Source: Galdieria sulphuraria
Taxonomy: Eukaryota > Rhodophyta > Bangiophyceae > Galdieriales > Galdieriaceae
DNA length: 64,000 nucleotides
Direction of reading: 5' to 3'
Assembly (NCBI RefSeq): GCF_000341285.1
Contig: NW_005178472.1
Span: forward strand, 186,001 to 250,000
Under the pieces are notes generated by a model. That model was not told where the DNA came from. It searched no databases and was given only the letters and a program-made list of their open reading frames with translations. Below are positions 41,206 through 52,267 of the stretch, one piece after another. Position 1 is the stretch's first letter; the number at the start of each line of letters is the position of its first letter. The translations under genes were made by a program, and so were the position numbers.

Positions 41206-43590
41206 ATGAAAGACCACAAACAGTATTTTGATTACTCTTCGTTACTTTCATGGGTCAAGTATAACGCTAGTTTTCTTTTGCCTGACAACATGAGCATTGA
41301 TAGCTTGACCGAGAAGGCCACTATTACAAAGTTTTCTCACGGACAGAGTAACCCTACCTTCTTGGTCCAAGTACCCGCTGGCACCCCTTTTGTTATTCGG
41401 AAGAAACCACAAGGTACCTTGTTACCTTCAGCTCACGCAGTTGAGCGAGAATACGAGGTTGTAAGATGTCTTGGACCAACTAAGGTACCAGTTCCGAAGG
41501 TCTACGGTTTTTGCAGTGATTCTTCAGTTATAGGGACACCCTTTTATCTAATGGAATATGTGAAAGGAAGAATTTTCACTGATCTTTCACTGCCAACTGT
41601 TGCACCAGAGGAAAGAAAGCAGATTTATCAGGAAATGGCGAAAGTTTTAGCCGAAATTCACAATATAGATTACAAGAAAATTGGACTTGAAAGTTTTGGA
41701 ATTCCTGGAAATTACGTCATGAGGCAGATCCGTCGTTGGACGAAACAGTATGAGGCATCTTGTGAAGGCGTTGGAAGAGATCCTTGTATGGATAATCTAG
41801 TCAAATGGCTTCCAGCAAATATCCCATATTCAGCTGTCGCACCAAGGGAAGAAAGTACAATTGTTCATGGTGACTATAGATTGGACAATTTAGTTTTCGC
41901 CGAAGGAAGCCCAAAGATATTAGCTGTATTGGATTGGGAACTGAGTACCATTGGAAATCCTTTGGCAGATGTTGCTTACAATTGCATGATGTATCGACTG
42001 TCTCCAACGAGAAGCTCGTTTGCACTTCCTCTTGAGGCGTTGGCATCGAACCGAGATTTAGGAATTCCAAACGAGATGGAATATCTTTCAATGTACCAAT
42101 CATATCGTGGCAAAGGAATTATTGATGACTGGAATTACTACCTAGTTTTTTCCTTGTTTCGAATAGCAGCTATTTTGCATGGTGTTTATAAGAGAGCACT
42201 AATTGGCAATGCCAGCTCTGATCGAGCAAGAGAGTCTGGTGATGTTGCAAAAAGTATATCTCGTATTGCGTGGAATTTGGTGCTAGAAAGATCCAATTGT
42301 TCCAATGGAAGTATATTGTCTCAAACTTCAGTGAGAGGAAATATCGGAGATTATGAGTTAATGGTGAGAAAGTTTATGGATGATTTTGTATATCCTTTTG
42401 AAAGGAGTTTCTTCGAGCACGAACAGTCAGATCACCGTTGGTCGGTATGGCCAGAAATGGACACTCTGAAGAAGAAAGCTAGAGAATTGAATCTATGGAA
42501 TTTATGGATTCCAAAGGATCTAGGCGGTGTCCTTTCTAACGAGGAATACGCAAAACTGGCTGAAATCATGGGAGGCTGTGTATTTGCTTCAGAAATATTC
42601 AATTGTAGTGCACCTGATACAGGAAATATGGAATTGCTGTTACGTTTTGGTACTGAAGAGCAAAAGGCAGTTTGGTTAGAACCCTTGTTAAGGGGCGAAA
42701 TTCGTTCTTGCTTTGCCATGACGGAGCCGCTTGTTGCTTCAAGTGATGCAACAAATATAGCCTCAACCATTCACGAGAAGGAGGACAGTTATATTATAAA
42801 TGGACACAAGTGGTGGATCTCTGGAGCCACGGTAATTTTTTCTTTATGCATTGTTGACTGTTTTATTTTATTCTTATCATTGTAGGATCCACGTTGCAAA
42901 CTAATTCTGTTTTTGGGGAAGATGGCTCAAAAGGATGATAATGTGCCCCGGCATAAGCGACATTCTATCGTCTTAATTCCTATGGATTCAGCTGGAGTAA
43001 AAGTCATTAGACCTATGCATATATTTGGATTTGATGACGCACCTCATGGACATGCAGAAATGAAATTCGAAAACGTTGTGATTCCAAAGAAGAATATACT
43101 TTTAGGTGAAGGACGAGGTTTCGAAGCTGCACAAAGCAGGCTTGGAGCCGGTAGAATTCATCACTGTATGAGAGCTATTGGCATGGCGGAAAGAGCATTG
43201 CAACTATTAATAAGGAGGGCCCAGGAAAGGCAGACGTTTGGACAACCTCTCGCGAACCACGGGGTTGTTCAAGAGGTAATTACCAATTGCCGTGTAGAAG
43301 TTGACCAAGCACGTTTATTGACACAATTTACTGCACGCGTTATTGACAGTGAAGGGGGCGCATCCCGTCGAGCACGGAAATATATATCCATGACCAAATA
43401 TGTAATACCTCAAATGGCATGTCGGGTAATCGATAGAGCTATTCAGATTCACGGAGCGTTGGGACTTTGTCAAGATTCGGTATTATCGCACTTGTATGCT
43501 TCAGCAAGGACGTTGAGGCTTGCTGATGGTCCTGATGAAGTGCACGCTGCAAATGTAGCCAAATTTGAAATTCAGTCATCAAAAATGTAG
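41206..43590 (+). CDS. ACAD11: ACAD10/11-type fusion: APH-like kinase plus acyl-CoA dehydrogenase
   Basis: Two exons (41206-42831 and 42886-43590), 776 residues, close to human ACAD11. Residues 1-350 are an aminoglycoside-phosphotransferase-like kinase: GQSNPTFLV, the catalytic loop IVHGDYRLDNLVF and the metal-binding VLDWELSTIGNPLAD. Residues ~385-775 are an acyl-CoA dehydrogenase: CFAMTEPLVASSDATN (FAD/substrate loop), INGHKWWISGA, GAGRIHHCMRAIGMAERAL, and ERQTFGQPLANHGVVQE. ACAD10/11 enzymes phosphorylate and then dehydrate/oxidise 4-hydroxyacyl-CoAs. The C-terminus is SKM, a possible type 1 peroxisome signal, which would place the enzyme in peroxisomal beta-oxidation. No N-terminal presequence is seen. 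Confidence 0.88.
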
Positions 43591-43769
43591 TAAATAAAGG
43601 AACAAGTCATGTTGCACAATGTTTTTGTATTTTATAGGTAAGGATAGCAGATGGATGATACGCTGTCTAAATTCCAGTCCCGACCCGCGCCAATTTTGAA
43701 TTGTATTGCAAATCATTTCGCTCAAGGCAGTCTTGAACAACCGCATAATACCTTTTCTAGTTTCACAAA

Positions 43770-45514
43770 ATGTTGAAACAGTATGATGAACACCAACAAT
43801 ATTTTAGTGGGACACCACGAGGCTCCACAGAATTACAAGAAGAAACTGAAGAAGATTTCCTCGCCTTAATCGAAAGGGAAGTCTTTGAGGCCGAAAAAAG
43901 ACTTCAAAAGTACAACCTTGAGGAAGACAAAGGAACACAAGATCCAAAGTTTCAAGTTGAAGACTATTTTAACACATACAATGGTAGGTTGGATACGAAT
44001 TGATGTTGTGTGAACTTCACTACCTGCTCTCAGTTTACCAACAGGAAAGCTTAACTGATAACAACGCCACCTATGACGTTTCCAAAGGGTCGGTTACAGA
44101 TAAAACTGCAGGAATGCCAAATCTAAATAGAGGCGAAAGAAAATCTAGGAAACAATATGAAGCAGAACACCCATTTTACGCTGAAGTGAACGAAGTGACT
44201 TCTCCCGAACCTTACAAACGCTTTCTTGACTCAAATCCTGCAACAAAAAGGTCGGCGAACGTAAAATTACATAGAAACGTCGCCTTGGAAGGATCAGCAT
44301 CGCCAGAAGGAATAGAATACTCTACTAACAAGCAATTTTGTACTCACGAGTATTCAGCTCCTTCTAACGAAGCAATATTGCAAGGACAACCGGTTACTGA
44401 AGAGAAAAAGGTGCGCTTCCTTTGTTCACGGCGAATATTGTTCGTACTTAAGTCACGTGTAGTCATTGCGACAGTTGCGAGGAAACGGAACTGAGGAACA
44501 CTTTGGCCGCCGAGAAAGTTTTCTTGGTGAGGTATGTTTGAAAACTGAACAGTAGAAAAGGACATTTAAGACCCTATAGTGTAACCAACGCACTAAGGAA
44601 AGCGACGTCGATTTTGAAGAACTTTTGACTTCAATGCAGCTACAACTGAAGAAAACGCAAACACGATTGGCACAAACGGAATCTACACTTAGTTCTCTCC
44701 AGGTTTGTTGTATAGGACTGGCTTTTGTCAGTCTAAATCTCGTTTCCCTTAGGTAGAATACGACATCCTTAGTAATTCGTTTGAGTCGGCTTCTCAAGAG
44801 GTTGAAAGACTACAAGCAGAAAACTCCGAACTGCGTGAAAAATTCAGCAAACTAATATCTACAAAAGATAACATACCATCGGTAACCGAAAGCGAGAATG
44901 TGTACCGATGGAGGACTTTGTTTCAAAAAGCTGTGAAGAAGCTTGCGGAAGAGAGGCAGTCTAGAGTGCAAGCCGAAACTGAAAAGAAACGAGCACTGAA
45001 GGAGCTTGAGATTTTTGAAGAAGATATCATGAAACGGTTTATCGCGCTTCGTGATCAAGCAAAGAGTAGAGTTAAAGAAATGAAAGCATGGACCAATCAG
45101 ATGGAACAGATCAGAGAGCTTCTTGAGACGTTACCCCCCAAGTTAAGAACTGCCCACCCGTGTTCCAACGAGAAACCAAAGCTGTTACACAGTCAAGCTA
45201 CAGGATACAGAGAACACCTGAACGGAAATAACAAGGAAAGCAAGCCAGCGAAGTACTACAACTCAAATACAGCAAAGTCACGAGATGTAGGAAACACTGA
45301 GACTGACCACGTTGAGGGGAGTACGTTGAATAGAGTCGAAGAGGAACTTGCCTCGGGGCACGAGACGGAAGGAAGACTACTCGAGCACTGGCGAGCTGAT
45401 GCTCAGAGGCTTATTGAAAACTTTCAGTTGTTTCAAGAGGAGAATTTGTTGCAGCTGACTTCCCAGTCAGAGCGTCCTGAAAGACTAAAAAAAAGAGAGT
45501 GCCGTTACCGATAA
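43770..45514 (+). CDS. Large coiled-coil protein, unknown
   Basis: Five exons by eye, starting with MLKQYDEHQQYFSG. The introns start at about 43984, 44411, 44527 and 44704; the joins read NTYNVYQQESL, EEKKETELRN, KVFLCNQRTK and LSSLQVEYDIL. About 490 residues. The first half is polar and disordered. The second half has strong heptads: QLKKTQTRLAQTESTLSSLQ, VERLQAENSELREKFSKL, then KKLAEERQSRVQAETEKKRALKELEIFEEDIMKRF. A last helix (RLIENFQLFQEENLLQL) closes the protein. Such a layout fits cytoskeletal or centrosome/spindle-pole scaffolds, but I cannot name a family. Start at the first ATG. Confidence 0.6.
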
Positions 45515-45799
45515 TATTTTGTGTTTTTTAGAATAATGCGAGTCTATTTTTGCTATGAATCCCACCTTGGCTTCGAAAAGTTGTCAAACTGACGTACTAT
45601 CTATGTTCTTGTTTTATACTCTGGCGCTTTTGCTGTATTCATCATCGGCACTCGCTTTTTACTGCTGACTAAAAATCCTCCGAGGATTACAGTAATGTTT
45701 CTGTAGATTACTGAATAATTGTAAATTACATACTACTAGAGGCAACTAGTAAATTCCCAACATTTATTAAAAAGACAAGAGCCTTTCAAAAACATGTTG

Positions 45800-46511
45800 C
45801 TAGTTTCCTCCAGCCTTTAGTGCTTTTTTAGCTTCTTCAACATGGAGTTCGGAACGAAACTGATTGTTGTAAATTTTCTTGACAATACCCTGTCTGTCGA
45901 TGACATATGTAACTCTACCAGGTAGAATACCAAAGGTGGAAGGTACCTCATAGAGTTTTCGTACCTTAGAGCCTTCGTCACTAAGCAGTTTAAAAGGGAG
46001 TTTGTATTTTTCCACAAATTTTCTGTGATCTTGGTCGGAACTAACTCCAATAACTTCCGCACCAAGTTGCGCGAAATCCTCAATTGCTTCTCTGAAACAT
46101 AAAGCTTGTTTGGTGCACCCTGGGGTGTCATCCTAACTAAAATTTATTTTCAGGTCAAACGAAAACTTTGAAAAGCTGACCTTGGGATAGAAATAAAGAA
46201 TCACAGCCTTTTTCCCTTTGAAGTCGCTCAGGCGAACGTTGTTTCCATCTTGGTCTTTCAAGCTGAAATCTGGTGCAGCTTCACCTTCCTTGACCTGTTG
46301 AAAAGTTTGTGAGACACGAGTAGTTGCCACTGAAAGAACAAACCATATTGAGGAAACTAGTGTGGAAGTTCCTCTGCGACGAGAAATGTTTCGAGTCCTG
46401 GTTTCTCAAAGTCTTCAAGGAAAAGTTTCTGACTCTACAACACTTAAAACTGCAGAGATGTCTTCTAAAAATGTAACTGTTCTGAAGAATGATAGCTCTT
46501 ACAAAGGCCAT
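45800..46511 (-). CDS. PRXQ: Peroxiredoxin Q / BCP, organelle-targeted
   Basis: Three exons. The first (ending near 46350) encodes a basic, Phe/Ser/Arg-rich leader ([22 protein letters not shown]), probably a plastid presequence. The core is Prx[72 protein letters not shown], and [13 protein letters not shown]. The peroxidatic Cys is in TPGC. The presumed resolving Cys is one residue farther than usual (C-x5-C against C-x4-C). PrxQ reduces hydroperoxides with thioredoxin as donor, mainly in the thylakoid area. The intron between YFYPK and DDTPG is about 52 nt. The junction of leader and core is not settled: 28-nt and ~109-nt introns both keep the frame. Confidence 0.85.
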
Positions 46512-46714
46512 GTTAAAATTCACCCCAATCGAATTTTTGAATGATGATAATGCTAGAGTTTCGTATCGAGAACAGTACGATTTCCAAAATACCGTAAAAT
46601 TGAACGAGAAAAATTATTAAATGATTTCAAACACAAGTGGTTAACAATTTGCGTTCGAAAGATTTGATACGATGCAAACGACGAAGAGGTCATGAGGAAC
46701 TGAACGAAGAACGG

Positions 46715-47488
46715 TCACTTTCGGTCGCTCATTTGCTTCAGCCTGATTTTCAATTCTTCCATCATCTTTTCTCTGATATCTGAAAGTTCTACACCTTCTA
46801 CAGACTCTTTAAGTTGCTTGGAGGTCTTTTTGTGAGGCTGGTTAGTTGATGGCTACAACTGAGTGCAACTTCCTCTTACCTTGACTTTAGAAGGACTGCT
46901 ACAGTTGTATGGTTGTTTTGACTTTACACTTTGTTGTCCTTCTTTTCTTTGTGAAACTGACTGTATTAGTTGTAACATCATCTCGTGGATCAAGTCAAGC
47001 TTCTTTTCCAGATGTTCCATGCCCACAGAAGAGCCACTACTCGGTGGGAAAGGACTTTGCGGACAATTTGTCTTTGGAAAATCGTTGTCCGACACGCCAA
47101 CTAAGAGAGCTGAAAGTTGAGGAGGAAGAGGTGGCGGAGGTGGAGGTGGAGGTGTAGAAAAAGTATTATTTCTCCGAATGTTTCGCTCCGTGTTACTGTC
47201 TACGATATGCGTATTTTCGTCAGCTCTACTGATATTCTCAGAGTTTTCGTTTGACTTCGACCGCAATTCCTTTCTCATGTTATAAGAGTTGAACCTGTTG
47301 TTGGAAACAGACTGTGTAGAATTTAAAGCTTTGTTATTATGGCCAATTTCTGGTAGCCTTATTCCAAACCATTGTTCAAGAGGTGATAAAAAAGAAAGTT
47401 TCGAAGGCATCGTCTTCCAGGAACTTTGCCAGCTCAAATGAATAGAAGTATTTCGGCTCTCGCTTCTTAGGCGCCTTAATAATTGCAT
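46715..47488 (-). CDS. Proline-rich hypothetical protein
   Basis: Two exons; the intron (about 42 nt, GTAAGA..CTAACCAG with a good branch point) joins SPSKVK to PHKKTSKQLKE. About 245 residues. Features: a basic N-terminus (MQLLRRLRSESRNTS), Asn/Ser/Arg-rich low-complexity sequence, a polyproline run of eight residues near residue 115 (SH3-, WW- or profilin-binding type), a helix (MEHLEKKLDLIHEMMLQLIQSV), and a C-terminal helix (LSDIREKMMEELKIRLKQM). The polyPro and the C-terminal amphipathic helix vaguely recall actin-regulating proteins. No family is recognised. Confidence 0.55.
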
Positions 47489-47847
47489 TTTTTCAAAAAG
47501 CGCCTTTTCATGCTAGCCTTTCATTTTTATGACGAGTCTTTTCAGTCACTTTATGCATCGCTTTGAAATTCTCCAGAAGTAGTAGCCGAAGTAAATTAAA
47601 GAGTCTCGCGCAAACATCAAGAGGCTCGATATCCTTTCATCGTCTATTCTACCCTACTGCTCACTTGAACGACAGCTCAAACCTTTCTCGTTCGACTCAT
47701 ACGAGAAATCAATACTCAGGGAATTTATTTTTAAGACAGCCTTCATTTCGAGATAGGTCCACTGAAACTCTGCCGAGCAGAGTCTCCGAAGAAGCTTACG
47801 AAATATCCTGAACCTGTACACACACAGATGCAAAATACTGTCTTGAA

Positions 47848-48096
47848 CTAGTGTGCTTGCTTTTTCAGAAGCGAAACGGCTCCTTCCCCTAGGTGCAATA
47901 ATTCTTCTTCTAGCTGTTGGATGTAAAGTACTATTGACTCTGACTCTGCTTCAAGATTTTTTAGGAGAACCTCATCGCCCGCAATTTCCTCCTCTAATCT
48001 TTTACATTCTTCTTCCAAACGCTCTCTGACTCTCTTTGCCGAAACTCTGTTAAGCAAGCGCTTCCGGTCCTGTCGCTCGGCTTCCTCCGATCCCAT
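47848..48096 (-). CDS. Minimal bZIP protein (82 residues)
   Basis: Single exon, ATG to stop. Residues 8-28 form the basic region (ERQDRKRLLNRVSAKRVRER), which keeps the N-x7-R core (NRVSAKRVR). It is followed by a continuous heptad helix (LEEECKRLEEEIAGDEVLLKNLEAE, then IVLYIQQLEEELLHL) with hydrophobic residues at zipper positions, though Leu is often replaced. There is nothing else in the protein, so it would be a DNA-binding dimeriser without activation domain, possibly a dominant regulator of larger bZIPs. It could also be the only remaining exon of a larger gene, but an ATG and a stop frame it cleanly. Confidence 0.65.
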   Translation of the reverse strand: MGSEEAERQDRKRLLNRVSAKRVRERLEEECKRLEEEIAGDEVLLKNLEAESESIVLYIQQLEEELLHLGEGAVSLLKKQAH

Positions 48097-49034
48097 TTTG
48101 ACTGAAAATTAATTAGGTTATCGGTAAATTTGCGCTGCTGTAGCTTCTTTTCTTTCAGTTTGAGATTGTTCCTGGTTGGTTCCGGTTCGGAAGACTGGTT
48201 GAAACAATGAACACGTTGTCGTTTCGAAATTGTTATTTACTTTTGTGTCAAATGTTCAAGCCATTTCTTCTTTGCGGCAATTCAACCCAAAAAAGCCTCA
48301 ATATATACAAGTAGTAAGCAAACATGTGAGAACACACATAAACGAATAGTAAAATAGTGGCATTTTTCTTGAAGACGGCGGTCGCAGATATCTTGTACAA
48401 AACTGAATGGATTTTCTAGTAAACTCCAAGATAAATCTTTGAAACGTTCGGAGAAACAAGCTAAATAGTGACAATAGGCTAAGTTTATCAATATCATGGA
48501 GTCAAAAAGTGGATATAAACACCTTGAACTTATTCTCGAAAAGGGAAATGTAAAACAATAGAAAAATTCCGAAATTATAGAGCTTCTTCACAAGGTTTCT
48601 CGAGATTAACTTCACAGGCAGTATCAAAAGTTCCTACAAAATTGTTTTCGAGAACGCACATTACTTTTCTTAAGAACATGTTTAGTTGTGCAACTTGAGA
48701 CGCTGCTTGAAAATATATGACAAAGGACAAATTACTGTGAGTCCCAGTGTTTCAATATCAAAGTTTTACTAATAAAAAGCAGCTGCAAAGTTATGGACAT
48801 TTCAGACCAGATATCGAAAGCTACAATTTGGTTTACTGACACCTAGGGCATCCAAAATCCATGGTGCGTTCTGACAGAACTATCTTCTGTTGAGTTATAA
48901 ACTGAGTCTCTATTGAGGACGTTCACGCAACTACCTTGCGTATCACACGATAGCCAAGTCTTTCCCATTGTATTATACTCTCCTCTTGACAACGTAGTAT
49001 TCAATGAGCTTCAAACTTCTCAAAATTCATTTTC
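48097..49034. other. 0.9-kb gene-poor spacer
   Basis: Between the bZIP start and the WDR82 stop, both on the minus strand. Frames at 48282-48497 (minus) and 48913-49104 (plus) lack support. No snRNA or tRNA motif was found by eye. Probably a long upstream region of the bZIP gene. Confidence 0.45.
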
Positions 49035-50066
49035 TTATGTAGGTATAGTACTAGGTAACCAAAAGACAACATTCTGGCAAGCACTTGCCATCATAGCATA
49101 TTGAGGATTCCACTAACGAAAAGAGTCAGCCAAAGTCTTCAAGTTTCAATAAGAACAAACCTGCACAGCACAAGTAGGGCCTTCATGGCCAGTCAAAGTC
49201 ACAATGTGCTTCCCAGTACTTGTGCTCCAGATAAAAATCGAACCATCTTCTGACCCGCTAATAACTTGCTTGGAATCTGGCGTAAAGCTAGCTTCCAAAT
49301 AGTTACTCTCGTCGTTGGAATGTCCTGTACATGTAAAAAGTAAATTTGCTGGTTCGATAGCGTCAAATAGCTGTATCTTTGGCTGAGGCTCTGCCGTAGT
49401 CACTAACATGAAACGACCATCCTTTGAGAACTTCAGACAAGAAGTGTCTGCTGTAGTAGGAACATCTCTAGTAGTGTCATAAAAAGGTCCCAAATAAAAC
49501 TGTCTCAGATCAAAAAGTTTGATAACCAGTTTTCGTCCTTCGGAATACGCAACCCCAAAAACTACACCCTCAGGGTCATAGTCCACAACACCTCTTCCGT
49601 GGCAACGCAGGATGCCTTGACATCTCTCGTCTCGCAGATCCCAAAAACGAATGGATTTGTCAAGTGAAGAAGAGAAAAAAGTATCATCTCTTGGAGACAT
49701 GGCTAGAGATATTACTTTTTCGCAGTGTCCCTGAAAATAACGCAAGTAGCGGTTCTCGTGAACAGAGAGATAGCGAAGAGAGTGGTCAAAGTCATTTTGT
49801 GAAGCACATATAGCAGCAGAGTTATGATGCGTAAAGCGAACAAGACCTGCGCCATACTTTTTGACGGGGATGGTCTTAAGGTGCTTGCCTTGAACGGCTG
49901 AATACAACTGGAGATTCTCATCCTCTCCAGAAGTGATGAGAAACTCTCCGTTAGAGGAAAAATCCATGGAGTTGACCCGTTTTTCATGTAACTTGAAAAC
50001 TTTCGCCTTTCTCAAAGAGGACAATATTTGTTCATTCAAACTAATGCGTCTCTGGTAAGCTTCCAT
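49035..50066 (-). CDS. WDR82: WDR82/Swd2 WD40 protein
   Basis: Two exons; a ~50-nt intron after GPTCAVQ joins the last strand WNPQYAMMASACQNVVFWLP, which is the WDR82 C-terminus. About 325 residues forming a seven-bladed propeller, beginning LRKAKVFKLHEKRVNSMDFSSNGEFLITSGEDE. Diagnostic stretches are KKYGAGLVRFTHHNSAAICAS, RYLSVHENRYLRYFQGHCEKV, SSSLDKSIRFWDLRDERCQG, and LEASFTPDSKQVISGSEDG. WDR82/Swd2 links RNA polymerase II Ser5-phosphorylated CTD to SET1/COMPASS H3K4 methylation and to the PTW/PP1 and cleavage/termination machinery. The ATG of MEAYQ is chosen; it lies 32 bp from the divergent maspardin start. Confidence 0.9.
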
Positions 50067-50098
50067 TACCAGTACCTCTTCTTTCAATTTTCGCTCTA

Positions 50099-52039
50099 AT
50101 GGGAGAATTGTTATGTAGTGATGACTATGCAAACTTTCGTGCCTGGGTTCCGAGAAACATTCTTTCAGTAGGTAATGTTAACCCTAGGAATTTTATATAT
50201 TATGACTGGGGACCGAGAAATGCCCCTATTGAGCCCCTTATCTGTCTTCACGCGGTAGCCGGGTCAGCAGAAGTTTTTTTTCTCCAGGTAGCTAGCGTCT
50301 TGACAATCTTGTATGAAGGAGTTGAGAGTGTTTCAAAAAGATTTTAGGTTTGGCGCCAAGAGGTTATCGTGTTGTATCATTGGAGATCCCTTCTTACTTT
50401 TCGGTTGAAGAATTTTGCCAAGGGTTTCAATCCTTTTTGGATACACTTGGATTCAGGAAGATTCATATCTACGGAGCTGGCTTGGGTGGATTTCTAGGGC
50501 TATGTTACGCTTCCAGAAACCCTGAGCAGGTTGGCTCGCTAATTTTGACCCATAGTTTCTCAGATTCTAGTGGAATACGCGCAACATTTCCAGTTTCTTC
50601 TTCAGTGATTCCCTGGTTACCCGAATTCTTGCTTCGAAAGTTTTTACTAGAAAGGCTTCCGAAGGGTAGAATGGAGCGTCGTGTTGCTGCAGCCACAGAG
50701 TTTGTTATTTCAAAGATAAAACTTTGTGATAGCGAACAACTCGCTTCGCGGCTTTCACTTACTACGCTATCAGAGAAATTAGACACTGTCTCCTTACAGT
50801 ATTTCAATGAAAGAGTGACTATTCTAAGTACACTCGATTGGATAGCAGGTTCAAGTCTCGCAAAGCAACTGCATAAGGAACTTTGTGAACAGTTTTCTCA
50901 TGCGAGAATAGCATTAATGAAAGATGGAGGTGACTTTCCTTACTTATCACGTTCGGATGAGCTGAATGTTCATTTATTGGTGCATTTACGACGCTATGCA
51001 TTGCCGCCAGGAACTCCTTTACCTTTACCACCTCCTGCTCGAAAGAGGGACACACAGCCAGTATTTCGGGTTTCCAAAGGTTCTCCCCGGTTGGTTACAT
51101 CGGTGAGTTATTTTGCTCGTAAAGCAATAATTAACTCAATTATAACTTTTCTATAGAAGGCAAGTTCTAATAGTCGTTTTACAGGAAGCGATGCTTCAAA
51201 AATCGCGAAGCTCAGGGAGCTTCTCCCTGATTATAGTGAACAGTTTCTTGAGGCAGCTTTACTTGTATATCATGGAAGTCTTGAAGACACATTGCAAAGT
51301 ATCTTGGAAGGCTCCCTTCCTGAAGACTTTGTTAAGAAATCCAAAGAATACATACCACCGCAGAGTGGAGGTGATATTGTAAATTTTTCTTGATCATCAT
51401 ATATGTTAAAGTTTTTGTGTAGATATGAATGCAGTAGATGATAGCGTTTCGAGACAAAGAAATACCGAAGAAGAAAGCACGTTAGAAGAAAACCTTTTGC
51501 TACCTCCAAAGCAGATAAATAGAGGAGTGGTTGAACGAAACCCGCTAGAGTATGAGAAATCACATAGCAATGTTGAAAATTCTTCAGATGCCATTGCATC
51601 TATGTCTTCCAACAGATTTGACTTGAAGCCTGGTGAAATATTTTCACAGTCGCAAACTTCCATGGCTCAAACTCAGCTACTTAATGGTAATTCAGTGCAA
51701 GGAGAAGTCTCGTGTTTTGAGGGTCCCCCTTTGAAAGAGCCCTTTATTTCTGTTGAAAGCATGGAACAGAACCTTCCCTTGAGAACTCAGAATGATGTTT
51801 ATATGTCAAACTTTGATACCGTGACTCCTTCAGCAAATGCAAACTTACTGCAGAGTCTCGATTTGCTGACTAGTGTAACAAAGGATTCCGAGTTTCCTCC
51901 GTTTCAACGGAACGATGTATCAGATGTCACAGCAGAGCAGAGCAAAGGTAATGGCCACTCGTCAGAAGTTGTTGATAAACGGTTATTGGAATGGAAAATG
52001 AGTGCCTATACGTCTCCTTCATTCCAGAAACCTCAGTAG
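50099..52039 (+). CDS. SPG21: Maspardin (SPG21-like) fused to a CUE domain
   Basis: Four exons: 50099-50287, 50341-51102, 51157-51370 and 51423-52039 (about 590 residues). The N-terminal ~300 residues follow human maspardin: PLICLHAVAGSAEVFFLQILGLAPRGYRVVSLEIPSY, IYGAGLGGFLGL, SLILTHSFSDSSG, ELASRLSLT, and GGDFPYLSRSDELN. The nucleophile elbow reads GAGLGG where human has GASLGG, so the Ser is replaced by Gly and hydrolase activity is unlikely. After a disordered link, residues ~325-365 form a CUE-type ubiquitin-binding domain (IAKLRELLPDYSEQFLEAAL and TLQSILEGSLPEDF). The last ~205 residues are disordered. Maspardin acts in endosomal/trans-Golgi traffic; the CUE domain suggests ubiquitin-dependent sorting, as inference. 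Confidence 0.82.
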
Positions 52040-52137
52040 AAGAAGACAACTGTAATAGTTTATTTGTGATATGGATATTATGTTTCGAATTCCATGTGGG
52101 AAATTGAACTCTCGAGAACTTCATATTTTCTAATATC

Positions 52138-52155
52138 TATATATATATATATATA
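52138..52155. repeat. (TA)n microsatellite
   Basis: About nine TA units in the spacer between the maspardin-CUE stop and FKBP start. Such runs are also potential cruciform or length-variable sites. No function claimed. Confidence 0.8.
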
Positions 52156-52267
52156 GACATATCTACGTATATGATTGTACAATAAGTGACTGAAATATCG
52201 ATAGAAAAGTATCAATTCTGTTACATTTGGTTTTGTTTTTCTGCTTGGCTATTTTAGAATAGAGTCC

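Noticed and set aside
47563-47811. Plus-strand Ser/Arg-rich 82-codon frame next to the bZIP gene
   Set aside because: Starts with TTG, no ATG in frame, low complexity; no family.
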